NCBI RefSeq assembly: GCF_037392515.1
Contig: NC_090280.1
Span: forward strand, 59,223,504 to 59,287,503
Direction of reading: 5' to 3'
From: Haliotis asinina
Taxonomy: Eukaryota > Mollusca > Gastropoda > Lepetellida > Haliotidae
Length of the DNA: 64,000 nt
The number at the start of each line of letters is the position of its first letter. Position 1 is the first letter of the stretch. A program made the translations under genes and the position numbers. The notes below the pieces were generated by a model. It saw nothing but the letters and a program-made list of their open reading frames with translations. It was not told where the DNA came from and did no database searches. Shown piece after piece: positions 1 to 18,206 of this stretch.

Positions 1-462
1 GATTTTGGAGGAGTTTCTCTGATCTTCACATTGATTTGTATGTAAAAAACCCCCATTTTTTAGAAAATACATATGTGTTTATACTTTTAGAATGTTTGAC
101 AGAATTTAAGATAATAGCTGTTTGAATATGTTCAATTGAGTTAAGTATTATCTGGCTATGTATGCCTAGAAATTACATATTTCCCGCAAACTAAATCTTT
201 TTCTCTTTTTTTTCTGGACATGAAACTTAACAACCAGTCTGGAAGCATTTGATAGTTACCAGACCAGTTGTCTGGCTGAAATTTTGGGGAGTTTACAACA
301 CCATTACTACTGTGTCTTATTTATGGACTCTTGCCATGTCTTGTGTCTGTTTCGTCGCTCTGTTGGAAGTTGATCTAGTCGAAATAAGAAACTTTCTGTG
401 AGGTTATCTACCAAGTTTCTGAATCATGTGGCTTGGTAGATGATTGTAAAATCTGTTTCCAG
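1..462 (+). other. piwi intron (left edge)
   Basis: T-rich intronic sequence upstream of the first visible exon. I found no further PIWI-domain segment in any frame, so the preceding exon must lie outside the window. Confidence 0.6.
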
Positions 463-7707
<7,245 letters not shown>

Positions 7708-8945
7708 GGATTAGGAACAAGTCACTTACAACACAGTGTCAAATAAACAATGCCAAAGGACTGAGCACAGTTTCAAAACGATCATGTCAAGAACATGTGT
7801 CAATTACCAAACGTGAAAGGCCAGTGCAGAAATTTCCTGCTGACAGATTACTTTTGGTTTTCTTATTGAATGCCAGTTTTGTGGGAATGTCATATCAAAA
7901 GTTTTGAAAGAATGTTGAATGAGTGGTTGTTGTTACAAGTGCAGTTTTCATTTTCATTATAAAATATGTATTCCATTGGTACATACACAAGTGAGAGGAT
8001 TGTGAAGTTTCACTGCCCCAGTAGCTGATAAACCATTAATCAGCATAGTTCTGTTTGTTACTTGAATGAAAGACTTCTCTGAATGTTGACTTGCCCGTTT
8101 TTAGAGAATATGAAATGCAGGTTCTTGTTGAAGTGCATGTTTAGTTCATGCAAAGCATGTCTTAAGTTAGAGCTATTTGTAGCTGAGTTCTTTTCAGTTG
8201 CCATGGTTACCACCTGGCATGATTGTTTATGCTATTATTATCCATGAATCTAAAGGAACATACATACCATTATCTAATCATAAATATTTTCTCAAGTTGT
8301 TTGAGAATAGTATCATAGTTAATAAACTTGAAGACCGTTTTTACTTGTTCTATTGGTAACATAGTAACTAGATGTGTATGAACATGGAGACGTTTTCTGG
8401 GTTTCATATTCTTTTTATTGTTTGTATACAGAGCTTGTTCTGGACCCATCATCAGGTATGAACTGATGAACTGTAACAGTTAAGTCTGCCTGTGACATCA
8501 CAAGGCATATGACATCAAAATGTTATGATGAAGGGTCTTACAGAAAAGCTGCAGTGAAGAGACGTCTTTTAACAGAGATTTTAACATGATTGAAGTGTTC
8601 CTGATTTCCATTTATTGCGTCCTAGCATTGTGACGTCATAAGCATTTTGACATCACAGGCAGAATGTACAGTTACTGTTCATTAGAGTTTACCTGTTGAT
8701 TGGGGCCAGAACAAGGCCTGAAATATTTTATTCAAAGAATGAAAAGATGAAACCTAGGAAATTCTCTGTTCATCAAATAGCATCTTTGAAAGTGCCAATC
8801 AAGCTACTAGATGTTTAGTTATAGTTTAATGTATAAGTATTTTACTCTGAATTTATTTTAGTGCATACTCACTACATACTGTGAAAGATGTGTGAGTGTG
8901 GAATCATTGTTTTTATGTACTTTGTAAATAAAAAAGTAATTACAA
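7708..8945 (+). other. piwi: piwi 3' untranslated region
   Basis: About 1.2 kb without a coherent ORF between the stop codon and AATAAA at 8927-8932. A GT-rich stretch (8953-8975) just beyond fits a downstream cleavage element. It contains no SINE, unlike nearly every other kilobase here, which agrees with its being transcribed 3' UTR. Confidence 0.7.
8927..8932 (+). terminator. piwi: piwi polyadenylation signal AATAAA
   Basis: Canonical hexamer followed within 30 nt by a T/GT-rich run. It is the first good candidate after the stop codon. Confidence 0.75.
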
Positions 8946-8999
8946 GTAATTTGTTGGGTTTTTTTTGTGTGTGTCAAATTGATATAGGGTCATTGTATT

Positions 9000-9156
9000 T
9001 GGTCAGAGGAGGCGTAATGATAAAGCATGTGCTCATCACAGTGAAGACTGCGTTCAATTCTTTGAATGAGTACGATGTGCGAAGTCAATTTCTGGTGCCC
9101 CTGCATGATATCGCTGGAATATTGCTAAAAGCAATGTAAAACCACACTCACACATA
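9000..9156 (+). repeat. SINE-A
   Basis: A complete diverged copy just past the piwi cleavage region, ending in AATGTAAAACCACACTCACA. Confidence 0.75.
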
Positions 9157-10387
9157 AAACAAATTTGACTGTCCAGTGTTTTTACAGCTTCAGATGAATA
9201 TGTTAAAACAGCTTTTGGTGTTGGCTAGTAAGTGGCTGAATTCAACAGCTGGCCCAAGTCACATTTGTGCAGAGATGAAACCTGTAAGCTCTGAAGATTC
9301 TTATGATTGAACGTTTTGTTGGTTTTTAAAAATATCCATGCTACTGTTTCCACCATGACCCTGAAAGGCTATGTGACAGGATGCTTAGCATTCTGGAAGT
9401 CTCAGTAAGCAGCTGTTTCACTTAAAGGTCACATGCAACGTAGAACACAACTTTGCAGATTCTGATGCCTTTCGGTATACACTTACCGAAACAAATCATT
9501 CGTCATCACTATCCGCTTTCCGTAACTTAACAGCAGACTCTACCCCCTCCCCGCAACTCGATGCTTCTGCGGGGAAATACGGCAAACCAATCAGAGTGCG
9601 GTGCTTTGTTTAAATAATCCTGAAAACATACCTAACAGAATTGTGCTTTTTAATATGAGGTTTTTGATAAGAATTACGCGATTGACTGAGAGATTCAAAT
9701 ACACAAACGTGCATTGGCTGACATAACGGCTATCACTCGTCCAGCTGAGCTATTTTTGACAATCTAACATGTGGTATGACAGCAATGTTACACGAATATT
9801 TCGTTTGAGAAATATTTTAAAGTCATTTTTGAGTTTCTGCTGTTTCAGGGCTCGTATTTGCATGTTTACAATGAAAGAAATCCCATTTGTGATTGAATCT
9901 CTCGCCGTCAATCGCATGATTCATATCCAAAACTTTACTTTCACACTTTCAATAAGACGATATATATTTTTCATGATATTTTAAACAATAATTTATCGAA
10001 AAAAATCAACAACGATTAAGTTGGTTCACGAATGACTAGAAGACTCATTCGTAACTACTCGCCCCTTTCCGTGAACATACACCTGACACGCGTACTTGGC
10101 GATACTCTCCCGCATGAAGCTCGGGCGCTCGTGTCATTGCGAGGATTTAAGAGCGACCAGTTGCTACACTCCCTCACTCTGATCAATGATTTATACCACG
10201 CTGTGAAGAAATTAATGAATCGTACAGATCTCTTGACCGTTACTTCACAGGGCACTCATATTGATTGCAAGAATCCTTAAAACTAATAATTACGTGTGTC
10301 CGGGACACCCATTTTTGTGAGACGAGCTGAGCCCCTGCCAATGATTGAAAAAATTATTTCAAACACATCTGTTTTCTTTGATGTTTG
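9157..10387. other. Unassigned intergenic DNA
   Basis: From about 9427 (AAAGGTCACATGCAACG) to 10290 the composition differs from the flanks, with many CpGs and a CCAATCAG motif. The stretch may be an unclassified transposon. No transposase or supported gene is visible, and an 82-codon ORF at 10032-10280 has no recognisable domain. Confidence 0.4.
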
Positions 10388-10655
10388 GGCCCGTGAAGAT
10401 CCGGGGTAGTATTTGGTCTTCAGCAACCCATTCTTGCCACAGAAGGCGACTATGCTTGTAAGAGGGGACTAACGGGATCGGGCGGTCAGGCTCGCTGACT
10501 TAATTGACGCATGTCATTAGTTCCCAGTTGTGAAGATCGATGCTCAATCTGTTGATCACTGGATTGCCAGGTCCAGACTCGATTATTTACAGTCCGCTGC
10601 CATATAGCTGGAATATTGCTGAGTGCGGCGTAAAACTAAACTCTCTAACTCTTAG
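10388..10655 (+). repeat. SINE-B, near full length
   Basis: CCCGTGAAGATCCGGGGTAG head, CGGGCGGTCAGGCTCGCTGA, CTGGAATATTGCTGAGTGCG and a GGCGTAAAACTAAACTC tail. Confidence 0.85.
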
Positions 10656-10727
10656 ATGTTTGCACCTTTCAGTACACAGGCAACACTTTGTGCTGATTGC
10701 CATGCATGATTGCCAATTCTTGGGGTT

Positions 10728-10880
10728 CGCTGCTGGGGTTGCATAGTGGCTCAAGCGTTCAAACATGTGAAGACCGAGATTCCATTCCTGACATGGGTAC
10801 AATGTTTGAGGAATACCGTCCTTAGTCCTGATTTTGTTGGTATTTTGGCGTAGAACCACCGTACACTTTCACTGACTCAA
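10728..10880 (+). repeat. SINE-A, diverged
   Basis: GGGGTTGCATAGTGGCTCAAGCG head and CCTGACATGGGTACAATG body. The 3' end is degraded. Confidence 0.7.
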
Positions 10881-11004
10881 AAAAAAGAGATTAAGGCAGA
10901 TTTAAGAATGACTAATTTTTATTACTTGCCAGATGGTATACAGGTACTTCAGACGAAGTTACCCTGATAATACATCCCGTACTTCGTGATCTGAAAGTAT
11001 AAAC

Positions 11005-11090
11005 ATGAGTGAGTGAGTTTGGGTTTACGTTGCTTTCAGCAATATTCCAGTAATATCACGGCGAGGGGAACGCCAGAAATTGGCGTCATA
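11005..11090 (-). repeat. SINE-A 3' fragment
   Basis: On the + strand it starts with GAGTGAGTGAGTTTGGGTTT, the reversed (CACT)n tail, and stops after CCAGAAATTGG. Confidence 0.75.
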
Positions 11091-11264
11091 CGAAAAGCAC
11101 GAAGCCTCTGTTTTGTTTGCTGACTTCTTGTCAGTAAACGCCAGGGGATTGGTGTTATTTTTTCTGTACATTCCTTCGTTGATTGTGTAGTACAAATACT
11201 GACTCAGCTTATCATGTGTGCGGATGCATTGATCAGCCTCTCAAGGCGATTATGAATTGGTCTC

Positions 11265-11365
11265 CGGCAATCCATACTTTACGATTCCCGACAATATGTG
11301 GAGCCCGTCGTGATACTGCTGGGATAATTGTAAAAGCGGCGCACAACTATGCTTACTGAAGCATC
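11265..11365 (+). repeat. Fragment of a SINE-A/B-like element
   Basis: GGCAATCCATACTTTACGAT followed by TGTGGAGCCCGTCGTGATAC and GTAAAAGCGGCGCACAAC. It mixes a SINE-B-like start with a SINE-A end. Confidence 0.45.
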
Positions 11366-11639
11366 ACGAGGTAACTAAGTCTAGTTTCAACCCTGTCCAA
11401 AATAGACTGGAATTATGGACTGTTTTGGCTAGATAAACAAACAAGCGATTAGGTTACATGCACGTGCAAAGATAGCTACCAGTTAACACACATTTCAACA
11501 ACGTATGATTTCAGCTATTCGACTTGGCCCACTGGAATAAGGCGTCGCATTCACTCTGCGTGCCTGGGGTTTACTCCTCGGCTCGTCCCGATAGATTTGG
11601 CAGCAATACGTTTTGTAGAGAACACTTTTTGTCTTAATG

Positions 11640-11872
11640 TGTAGCACCCGTGAAGACACTGGGCAGAATTGGTCTTCAGCAACCCATACTTTTCGTAAAA
11701 GGCGACTAACATGGTGGGGTGGTCAGACTCGCTGAATTGGATGACAAATGTCGTAGCATTCCTTTTGCGTAGGTCGATGCTTATGCATATCACCGGATCA
11801 TCTGGTTCACACTTGACGATTTACATGACAGACAACCGCCATACAGCGGTAATATTGCTAAAGGCGCCACGT
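11640..11872 (+). repeat. SINE-B
   Basis: CACCCGTGAAGACACTGGGC head through GGTGGTCAGACTCGCTG to a tail ending at TATTGCTAAAGGCGCC. Confidence 0.8.
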
Positions 11873-11942
11873 GAGATGGGAAATGCACACCGAACCTGAG
11901 CGAGTTTTTTTTGTTTTTGTTTTTTTTTTTGTTTTTTTTTTT

Positions 11943-12080
11943 TCGCTAAAGCGATATTCCAGCAATATCACAGCGTGGCACACCAGAAATGGGCTTCAAA
12001 CATTGTACTCATGTGGGAAATCGTATTGGGTCTTCAGCGTGACGAGCGAACGGTTTAGCCACTAAGCTACCCCCGCCACG
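11943..12080 (-). repeat. SINE-A
   Basis: Reverse copy, preceded by a poly(T) run. It contains CAGAAATGGGCTTCAAACAT and ends with the reversed A box AGCCACTAAGCTACCCC. Confidence 0.85.
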
Positions 12081-12313
12081 CCAGAATGAACCTGGGAAAA
12101 TCTGGGCTGGTTTCATTTTCAGCACCGCAAAGAGGGCTGGAAGGGAATATGATGTGTTTTGGGGACTGAGACACACTACACTATTCCGTTCTGTGTGTTT
12201 CAGCAGAGTAGTCGGAGACCTGCATAATTTAAGACTTTATTCCCTTATAAGGATATTACTGGAATACCGGTCATAGTGACCTCAAACCAAACTCACTCAC
12301 AAACTCACCGACG

Positions 12314-12759
12314 TTACGGAAGTGGAAGGGGCTCACGTCGCCCGTGTTGCCTATTTCGAGGAGAGTCCTTCCTGTTGCGAGGAGTGTCCACCCTGTTGCG
12401 AAGAGAGTCCATGCTATTCCTAGGAGAGTCCATCCTGTTGCGAAGAGAGTCCATGCTATTCCTAGGAGAGTCCATCCGTTTGCGAGGTGAATCCATCCTA
12501 TGTCTAGGAGAGTCCATCCTATGTTTAAGGGAGTCCATCCGTTTGCGACGAGGGTTCATCCTGTTGCTAGGAGAATCCATCAGTTTGCGATTGAGTCTTC
12601 GATGATCAGAACCCCTGGGGGGTTCGTCATTGTCACCATAACTATCAAACACTCCGTCATCTAGAAGCAGCCCATCATCTTCCATCTCATCTTCAAAATA
12701 ACCCCTGTCATCCTCCAGCCAAGTTGCTAAGGAGTCCAGTGAGTGGTGTAAGATGGCAA
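12314..12759 (-). CDS. Exon encoding an acidic segment plus 7-residue (MDSPRNR) repeats
   Basis: Unrecognised family. The exon follows a plausible acceptor (GATGTTCACAG) and enters in phase 1. Its first part is acidic (WLEDD, YFEDEMEDD, GDNDE), then come about 11 tandem 7-residue units of the type MDSPRNR (21-bp repeats with variants MDSLRNR, MDSPRNS, VDTPRNR), and the ORF ends EPLPLP-stop at 12314. The charge switches from strongly negative to strongly positive. The ATG at 12772 lies in presumed intron, so a signal-peptide exon upstream is expected; the phase-1 signal exon at 19622-19688 is one candidate, but another gene lies between. A weak donor (GAC|GTGAGC) near 12331 leaves the 3' end uncertain. 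Acidic plus basic low-complexity repeats are common in molluscan mantle or shell-matrix proteins, which is inference only. Confidence 0.5.
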
Positions 12760-12876
12760 CTGTGAACATCAAATGTAATGTGGTAAGTATTCTAAATCAG
12801 TTCCTCCCGTGCGTGTGGTAAGACTGGACCAAGTCATAGAAAATGGTTTCATGTTTATTCTATGAATCAGTGGATT

Positions 12877-12963
12877 ATCTGAAGCCCATTGTTTCGGTAT
12901 CCCCAGCCATGATATTGCTGGAATATTTCTATAAGCTCCGTAAAACCAGATTCACTCACTCTT
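12877..12963 (+). repeat. SINE-A 3' fragment
   Basis: TGAAGCCCATTGTTTCGGTA to GTAAAACCAGATTCACTCAC. Confidence 0.7.
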
Positions 12964-13307
12964 CGCGAGACAAGAGAGGTAACTGACTTTCACTCACTCA
13001 GTTCTTTTGCCGGTCAGTATAGTTTCTGAATCTTTTCATGTTTTCGATCAAGGTGTTAAACAGATCGGATGATGGCAAGATCGAGTTTTGGTTAATCATC
13101 GATCAGATCCGAAGCATTTTCTGCCTTTACTATTTAACTGCCAACTTACTTTTTCCTTCCAGTTTTGAGGATACCGCTTCCAGCATTTCCATCAGCCTCT
13201 TCTGTTGTAGCAACATGTGGCGAACGCTCTCCGCAACGAATGTTTTACTCCCCACAGATATTTCTGAAAACGACACTGCTCGTAGTTCAAATGTCTTACA
13301 TCCAGTA

Positions 13308-13470
13308 AGTGGTGGGGTAGCCTAGTGGTTACATCGTTCGCTCGTCATGACCTGGGTTCGACGTCACACATGGGTACAGTTTCTGGTGTCCCCCGTCGTG
13401 GTATTGCTGGAATATTGTTAAAAGCGGCGTAACACCATACTCACTCACTCACTCACTCACTCGCTCAGTG
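13308..13470 (+). repeat. SINE-A
   Basis: A clean A box (TAGCCTAGTGG) and an intact body with a long (CACT)n tail. The B box region is damaged (GGTTCGACGTC). Confidence 0.9.
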
Positions 13471-13659
13471 TGGCAAAATATATTTCCTGAACTACATATT
13501 TCTCGGTTGCATCAATTGTTACACCAGACTCGTTTATGATAATTACCATAGTTATTGTATATCATTCTATATCTATAATCACCATTCTCTATTGTTCTTG
13601 CAAATATATCACCTGTACGGTAGGCAGATGGTAATAAATCGGGATTTCATTGCTTAACG

Positions 13660-13765
13660 AGTTGTTTCATGAAACGTTAAAGATGGTTTCTTTCATTAAC
13701 GCTGCCGGTGAGAGCCTGGAAGCTGACATTTCAAATAACTGGGATGAAATATAGAAACGGTTCGG
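13660..13765 (+). pseudogene. Exon-like fragment related to 57909-58010 (minus)
   Basis: Reads ETLKMVSFINAAGESLEADI then SNNWDEI and TAG. The segment at 57909-58010 on the other strand reads ETIQLVSIINALCEGLEADI in the matching frame, and nucleotide similarity continues past the stop (GATGAAATAxAGAAAxGG). I see no clear acceptor here, so it is a probable relic of a second exon of a secreted-peptide type gene. Confidence 0.4.
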
Positions 13766-13779
13766 TGGCTCTGTGGACC

Positions 13780-13946
13780 TGGGGCAGTTGAAAAGCCTAA
13801 TGGTTAAAGCCTTCACTCGTCACGCCGAAGTAGCTTCATTTGTTTGCCAGCATGGGTACAATGTGAACTCATTTCAGGAGTTCACGCCGTGATATTGTTG
13901 GAATATTTCCAAAAGCGTCGTAATACCATACTCACCCACTCACCCC
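13780..13946 (+). repeat. SINE-A
   Basis: AAGCCTAATGGTTAAAGCC head and TATTGTTGGAATATTTCC tail. On the minus strand it supplies the last ~20 codons of the repeat-protein ORF ending at 13882. Confidence 0.8.
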
Positions 13947-14556
13947 TCCATGCAAAACCCTGAAATGGGTTACCCTTTTGTGGATATCGTAAATATAGAA
14001 AATTGCCTTTGTGGACTTGAGCGTTGTTCTTGGTTTTCGTCGCTGCATCCTGATCAACTCCTGGTGTTTGTCCAACTATTCCTTCAGACGGTACAGCTTT
14101 TCCTCCCGAGAGACCATCAAGTTCTACAGGTTGTCCAACATTTCCCTGAGCCTGTCCAGCTCTATCTTTAGAGTGCCCAACATTTCCCTGAGGTTGTCCA
14201 GCTCCACCTTTAGAGTGCCCAGCGTTTCCCTGAGTCTGTCCAGCTCCACCTATAGAGCGTCCAACGATTTCCTGAGCCTGTCCAGCTCCACCTTTAGAGT
14301 GCCCAACGATTTCCTGAGTCTGTCCAGTTCCACCTTTAGAGTGCCCAACGATTCCCTGAGCATGTCCAGCGCCACCTTTAGAGTGCCCAACGATTTCCTG
14401 AGCCTGTCCAGCTCCACCTTTAGAGTGCCCAACGATTTCCTGAGCCTGTCCAGCTCCACCTTTAGAGTGCCCAACGATTCCCTGAGTTCGCCCTGTCATT
14501 CCTGAAAAGGAACATACCATAACTATACACAGGAGAAGATGCCGTGAACAAACCAT
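13882..14556 (-). CDS. Secreted protein with 14-residue GQAQEIVGHSKGGA repeats
   Basis: Unrecognised family, 224 codons. The ATG at 14556 opens a typical signal peptide (MVCSRHLLLCIVMVCSFSG). About eight tandem 14-residue units follow (42-bp repeats; variants AQGIVGHSKGGT, TQGNAGHSKGGA, PQGNVGHSKDRA), then a non-repeat stretch with VELDGLSGGKA and DQDAATKTKNN. The start is supported by a TATA box 48-54 nt upstream. The final residues (from about GEWVSM) are read from an antisense SINE-A, so the real C-terminus may instead come from splicing at the donor-like AAAGG|GTAACC near 13967. The Gly/Gln/Ser/His-rich composition suggests an extracellular structural or mucous protein; that is inference. 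Confidence 0.65.
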   Translation of the reverse strand: MVCSRHLLLCIVMVCSFSGMTGRTQGIVGHSKGGAGQAQEIVGHSKGGAGQAQEIVGHSKGGAGHAQGIVGHSKGGTGQTQEIVGHSKGGAGQAQEIVGRSIGGAGQTQGNAGHSKGGAGQPQGNVGHSKDRAGQAQGNVGQPVELDGLSGGKAVPSEGIVGQTPGVDQDAATKTKNNAQVHKGNFLYLRYPQKGNPFQGFAWRGEWVSMVLRRFWKYSNNITA

Positions 14557-14603
14557 GATGCCTCAGAAATATTCTCCCAGGCGTCTGTGTGCCTCGTCCA
14601 GCA

Positions 14604-14610
14604 ATTTATA
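14604..14610 (-). promoter_or_regulatory. TATA box of the 14-residue-repeat gene
   Basis: On the minus strand: CAGGTATAAATTGCTG, about 50 nt before the ATG. The same 16-base string precedes the gene at 29333, together with an upstream TGAAACAC in both. Confidence 0.7.
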
Positions 14611-14747
14611 CCTGGACCGTAATGGCTTTCCGTGTTTCACCTAGGAAATGAGCAAGACACGGATCACATTGAGGTTATGAAGTGTATGTTGTCATTTACC
14701 CAGACGTAATTCCTATTGACAAATGAGTTACTACTATACACTAGCCT

Positions 14748-15067
14748 CCCATTGCACGAAACAACCTTAACTAAGGTTAACCTAAAGTAAAGCTTGATAA
14801 CTAAGGTTGCTCCGACCCAACCCTAGCGTCTCTAAGGTTTGGAAGGGAATATGGCGGTTGCTTTTATTTTATACAACGAGGCTGAGACAAGTTTGAGAAA
14901 GCAGAGATTGTACAGAGAAAGAACGATTCAACTGGACACGCTGAATTCACGTTGTAACTAGGGACGCTTCCATTACTCCTGCGCTGAAGAGGTTAGCCTT
15001 AGTGAAGGTTAAGGCTAATGTTGGAGTGTGAGTTAAGGTTGCCCTAAGGTTTTGTTTTGTGCAACGG
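14748..15067. repeat. MITE-like element rich in TTAAGGTTA
   Basis: The left end CCCATTGCACGAAACAA is inverted at the right end (TTGTTTTGTGCAACGGG). Short AACTAAGGTTAACC motifs recur inside. A further half-copy runs to 15148. Confidence 0.6.
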
Positions 15068-15147
15068 GCGTATCTCTTTCTTAAGGTGATCGTAACTCCA
15101 ATCTTAGAGTTTAAGTTTGATCTTAGCTAAGGTTGTTTTGAACAACG

Positions 15148-15717
15148 GAACACAGGCACTTAGTTAAGTCAGTTGAATGAGCCCCGATGTTAACCATTTG
15201 GGGACCATTTTGGACCACTTGGACTGACAGGGGGTAAGAGAAGGAGAGTACAGTCATATGGATGTTACACTCGGTATTGACCTTGAATCGTGTAAGATAG
15301 CAAAATGACATTTTGAATATTCACATTTACCAATCAATTCAACATTAAACATCCCAGCGCCATTCGTGTAGAGACATGACATGAAAATCAGTGGGGTCTT
15401 TTTCTTTTTTTTCTGTTTTGTTTCGTTTTTGGGTGTTTTTATCGTCCTAAAATCAACATGGATTCCATTTTTTTGGTCATTTAAGTCAGAGGATCATGCG
15501 GGTGGGTAAAACTTGTCTTATTCATTGTCCAACTCTCATATCACAAACCGTAAAGGTCATCTTGTGTCTTGTGATTTCACCTTAGACAATGAGTTTGTCC
15601 ATGAATTGCCCCGGTGTTCACCTTGCAATGAGTGGGTATTCGGTGGGCTATGTGTCATATGTGTGTTAACCTTATTACACCTCACTGGCAGGTTGGGTTA
15701 TTCGGGATGATAAAGCG
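15148..15717. other. No feature recognised
   Basis: Only T-rich runs near 15400-15480 and short unsupported ORFs. Confidence 0.5.
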
Positions 15718-15853
15718 TTAGGACTTTGAGCATGCACAAACAGGCGTTTTATGAATCGACCCTATCATTGTTGTTACGTTTACAAATTTAAAATAGTATG
15801 CAGCAGAGAGTGTCCGGGTGACCCTGGCACAGTCAGACTGGTAAGGCTCATCA

Positions 15854-16192
15854 TCACTGGCTAAATACAAAGGACAAGGTCTTGTTTGTTGGCTGGAATT
15901 CTTCTGAGGTTGTATATGGGTCTGTGTTCCAGTAAAATTTAAAAATATCACTTTCCATGTTCGAAGTCGTACCATGAACCTCGGAGTCAAGGCCACAGAC
16001 ACGGTGAAGACGATAGTAGCAGCTGCGAGCCATGTCATCATGTCTTTTAAGATATTTAAGATAACCTCTTCGTGTCATGATGATTAATGCAATTAGTTGT
16101 ACCAGTATTATTACATGGCTGCATCCAAGCTTCCAGAAATTCTCCCATGCTGAAATTTCTCGAACGATCGACGCCGCCATGTTCATTTTCAC
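15854..16192 (-). CDS. Hypothetical small membrane protein ORF
   Basis: Single 112-codon ORF with two nearby starts. The second (AACATGGCGG) has a good eukaryotic context and gives MAASIVREISAWENFWKLG. One hydrophobic segment (HVIILVQLIALIIM) could span a membrane, followed by a basic RRGYLKYLKRHDD stretch and a Cys-containing tail. An overlapping frame (16041-15718) also holds a hydrophobic segment, so a frameshift between the two cannot be excluded. I do not recognise the family, and no splice sites or poly(A) signal support it. Confidence 0.3.
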   Translation of the reverse strand: MKMNMAASIVREISAWENFWKLGCSHVIILVQLIALIIMTRRGYLKYLKRHDDMARSCYYRLHRVCGLDSEVHGTTSNMESDIFKFYWNTDPYTTSEEFQPTNKTLSFVFSQ

Positions 16193-16364
16193 AAGGGCGA
16201 TAATCTGCTGCTACTGACGCAATAAATACATTCACAGACGTCTTTACCGACGTACATACATCTGTACTTTATCGTACATGACACAACGTACGATTCTTTG
16301 GGCAAAATTATCTTTGGTTTCGTGTTTGATTTGTTGTGCATGCACTTCACAGCTACATGGGCAA

Positions 16365-16520
16365 AAAGGGGAAGATCAGGGTTAGAATTGCTATTCAGTA
16401 ACCAATGCTTGTCGCAAGAGGCAACAAAACAGGACTCCCTGACTTGACTGACACATGCTTTTGTATGCCAACTGCGTAGATCATGCTGTTTGGCCTATAC
16501 TCGATTATTCACACAATACC
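16365..16520 (+). repeat. SINE-B, truncated
   Basis: GGTTAGAATTGCTATTCAG through ACTGACACATGC to CCTATACTCGATTATTCAC. The 3' module is lost. Confidence 0.65.
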
Positions 16521-17067
16521 AGCCAACTGACGATAGCCTTGATGATGAATGTTTCGGACGGTCAGGATATGACTTCCAACGATTTCTCACGCTACAAAAT
16601 CTGCTTCTGCGGGTAATGGCATCTGTCAAAATATATCTGACACTTCCAAGCACCACACCTTATCATTATAGACGCTAACATTATTGTCCTCATTATCCAG
16701 TGGCGCCTCGACTACACAATGCTAATGAGTATACGCGACCTTAACACTGACACGTATACAACGTATTGTTTTGTGATAATACTGGTATAGGAAGGTTACT
16801 GAATATTTTAAATACTTTTCATACTTTTTGACGTCAGAAAGCAAAAATGTTCATTTCTCAAGATTTGCATTTCATAACCACGTGAAAAGGATCAATACGG
16901 TATAACTCTAAATGAAACGAATAAGAATTTATGCTGACCAAAAAAAACACGAAACAGGAAAAACGTTAATGTTTTATAATGTATTATATTTCGGATATAT
17001 AAATGATATTATGTTAAAACATTTATACCCTCCAAAAGCTAGAACCATGTAGAAATATTCTTTGAAT
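16521..17067. other. No feature recognised
   Basis: A/T-rich DNA between two SINE-B copies. It contains a short ORF tail only. Confidence 0.5.
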
Positions 17068-17292
17068 GCGACCCGCGAAGAAACCGGTTAGAACCGGTCT
17101 TCAGTAGCCCATGATTGTCGTCAGGTTCGCTGATTTGGTGACCTAACTCGTATCCTAACTGAGTTGATCGATATTCATGTTGTTGGTCAGTGGACTGTCT
17201 GGTTGGACAAGAGTCGACTGGTAACAGACCGCCTCCATATAGCTGGACTATTGCTGAGAGCGGCGTAAAACTGAACTCACTCACTCACACTT
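17068..17292 (+). repeat. SINE-B
   Basis: CCGGTTAGAACCGGTCTTCA head and a GAGCGGCGTAAAACTGAAC plus (CACT)n end. Confidence 0.85.
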
Positions 17293-17566
17293 TGAATGCT
17301 GGGGTTGAGGGGTAGGGATTAACCTGGTGGGTAAAGCTGAATATGCTCAGTGAACACCCCTGGAGATTTTAATTGCTGAGTATCAGCTAAGAGATACTAC
17401 GATTTCTTCTCGAATCAGCATATGCTACATTTGTTTGTAGAGTCATCAATATGTGACGTTTGTCAAGTTTATATTCAGCGGGACATGCAGGTAATGACAT
17501 CATGATCTAAAAAAATTTCTTTCGTTCCTTAACGGCGAGTATGTTCTAGTTCCAGTTCTCGAGCTG

Positions 17567-17655
17567 ATGGGGCAGTGTTTGAAGCGTTCACTTGTCAATG
17601 AGATGTCCTGAGTTCGATTCCTTAAACGAGCACGATGTAAAAAGCCAATTCCTGA
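17567..17655 (+). repeat. SINE-A 5' fragment
   Basis: GGGGCAGTGTTTGAAGCG and GAGTTCGATTCCTT boxes; the body is cut short. Confidence 0.6.
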
Positions 17656-17825
17656 TTCGAAATCATTACTGACTCAGTTGAACGTATTACAATCGGGGTT
17701 CCAGGCAGGAGATAAACGTATCACTTAGGATTGGAATTGTCCAGTTAGCTCTTGTTCTAGACGATGGGATAGCCTTGTGGTTAAAGCGTCAGCTCATTGT
17801 AGACATGGGACAATGTACAATGAGT

Positions 17826-18066
17826 AAAGACCCGTGGAGATCCGGGTTAGAAGTGACCTTCAGTAACCCTTACTTGTCGTAAGAGGAGACTAACAGGATC
17901 GGGTGGTCAGGCATGCTGACTAACAGGATCGGGTGGTCAGGCATACTGACTAACAGGATCGGGTGGTAGGCCGACGCTCATCTTGTTGATCACTGGATTG
18001 TCTGGTCCAGACTCGATTATTTACAGAGCGCCGCCATATAGTTGGAATACCATTGAGTGGTGAGTC
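17826..18066 (+). repeat. SINE-B with a 30-bp internal triplication
   Basis: The unit CTAACAGGATCGGGTGGTCA plus GGCATGCTGA occurs about three times in tandem (17890-17970) inside an otherwise ordinary copy. Confidence 0.85.
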
Positions 18067-18084
18067 GAACAACAAACAAACCGA

Positions 18085-18206
18085 CCAAGAATGTGTGAAG
18101 CCTATTTCTAGTGCCCTTCGCCATGATATTGCTGGAATATTGCTAAAAGCGGCATGGACTATACTCACCCACACACTCACCCACACACTCACCCACACAC
18201 TCACAC
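18085..18206 (+). repeat. SINE-A 3' part with expanded tail
   Basis: TGTGAAGCCTATTTCTAGTG body. The tail has become (CACTCACCCACA)n. Confidence 0.8.

Noticed and set aside
13308..13470. tRNA gene (A and B boxes)
   Set aside because: Box sequences belong to a dispersed SINE family; the rest does not fold into a tRNA and dozens of copies share the same tail.
14011..14505. 164-codon Ser-rich + strand ORF
   Set aside because: Antisense shadow of the 42-bp repeats; signal peptide and TATA box lie on the minus strand.
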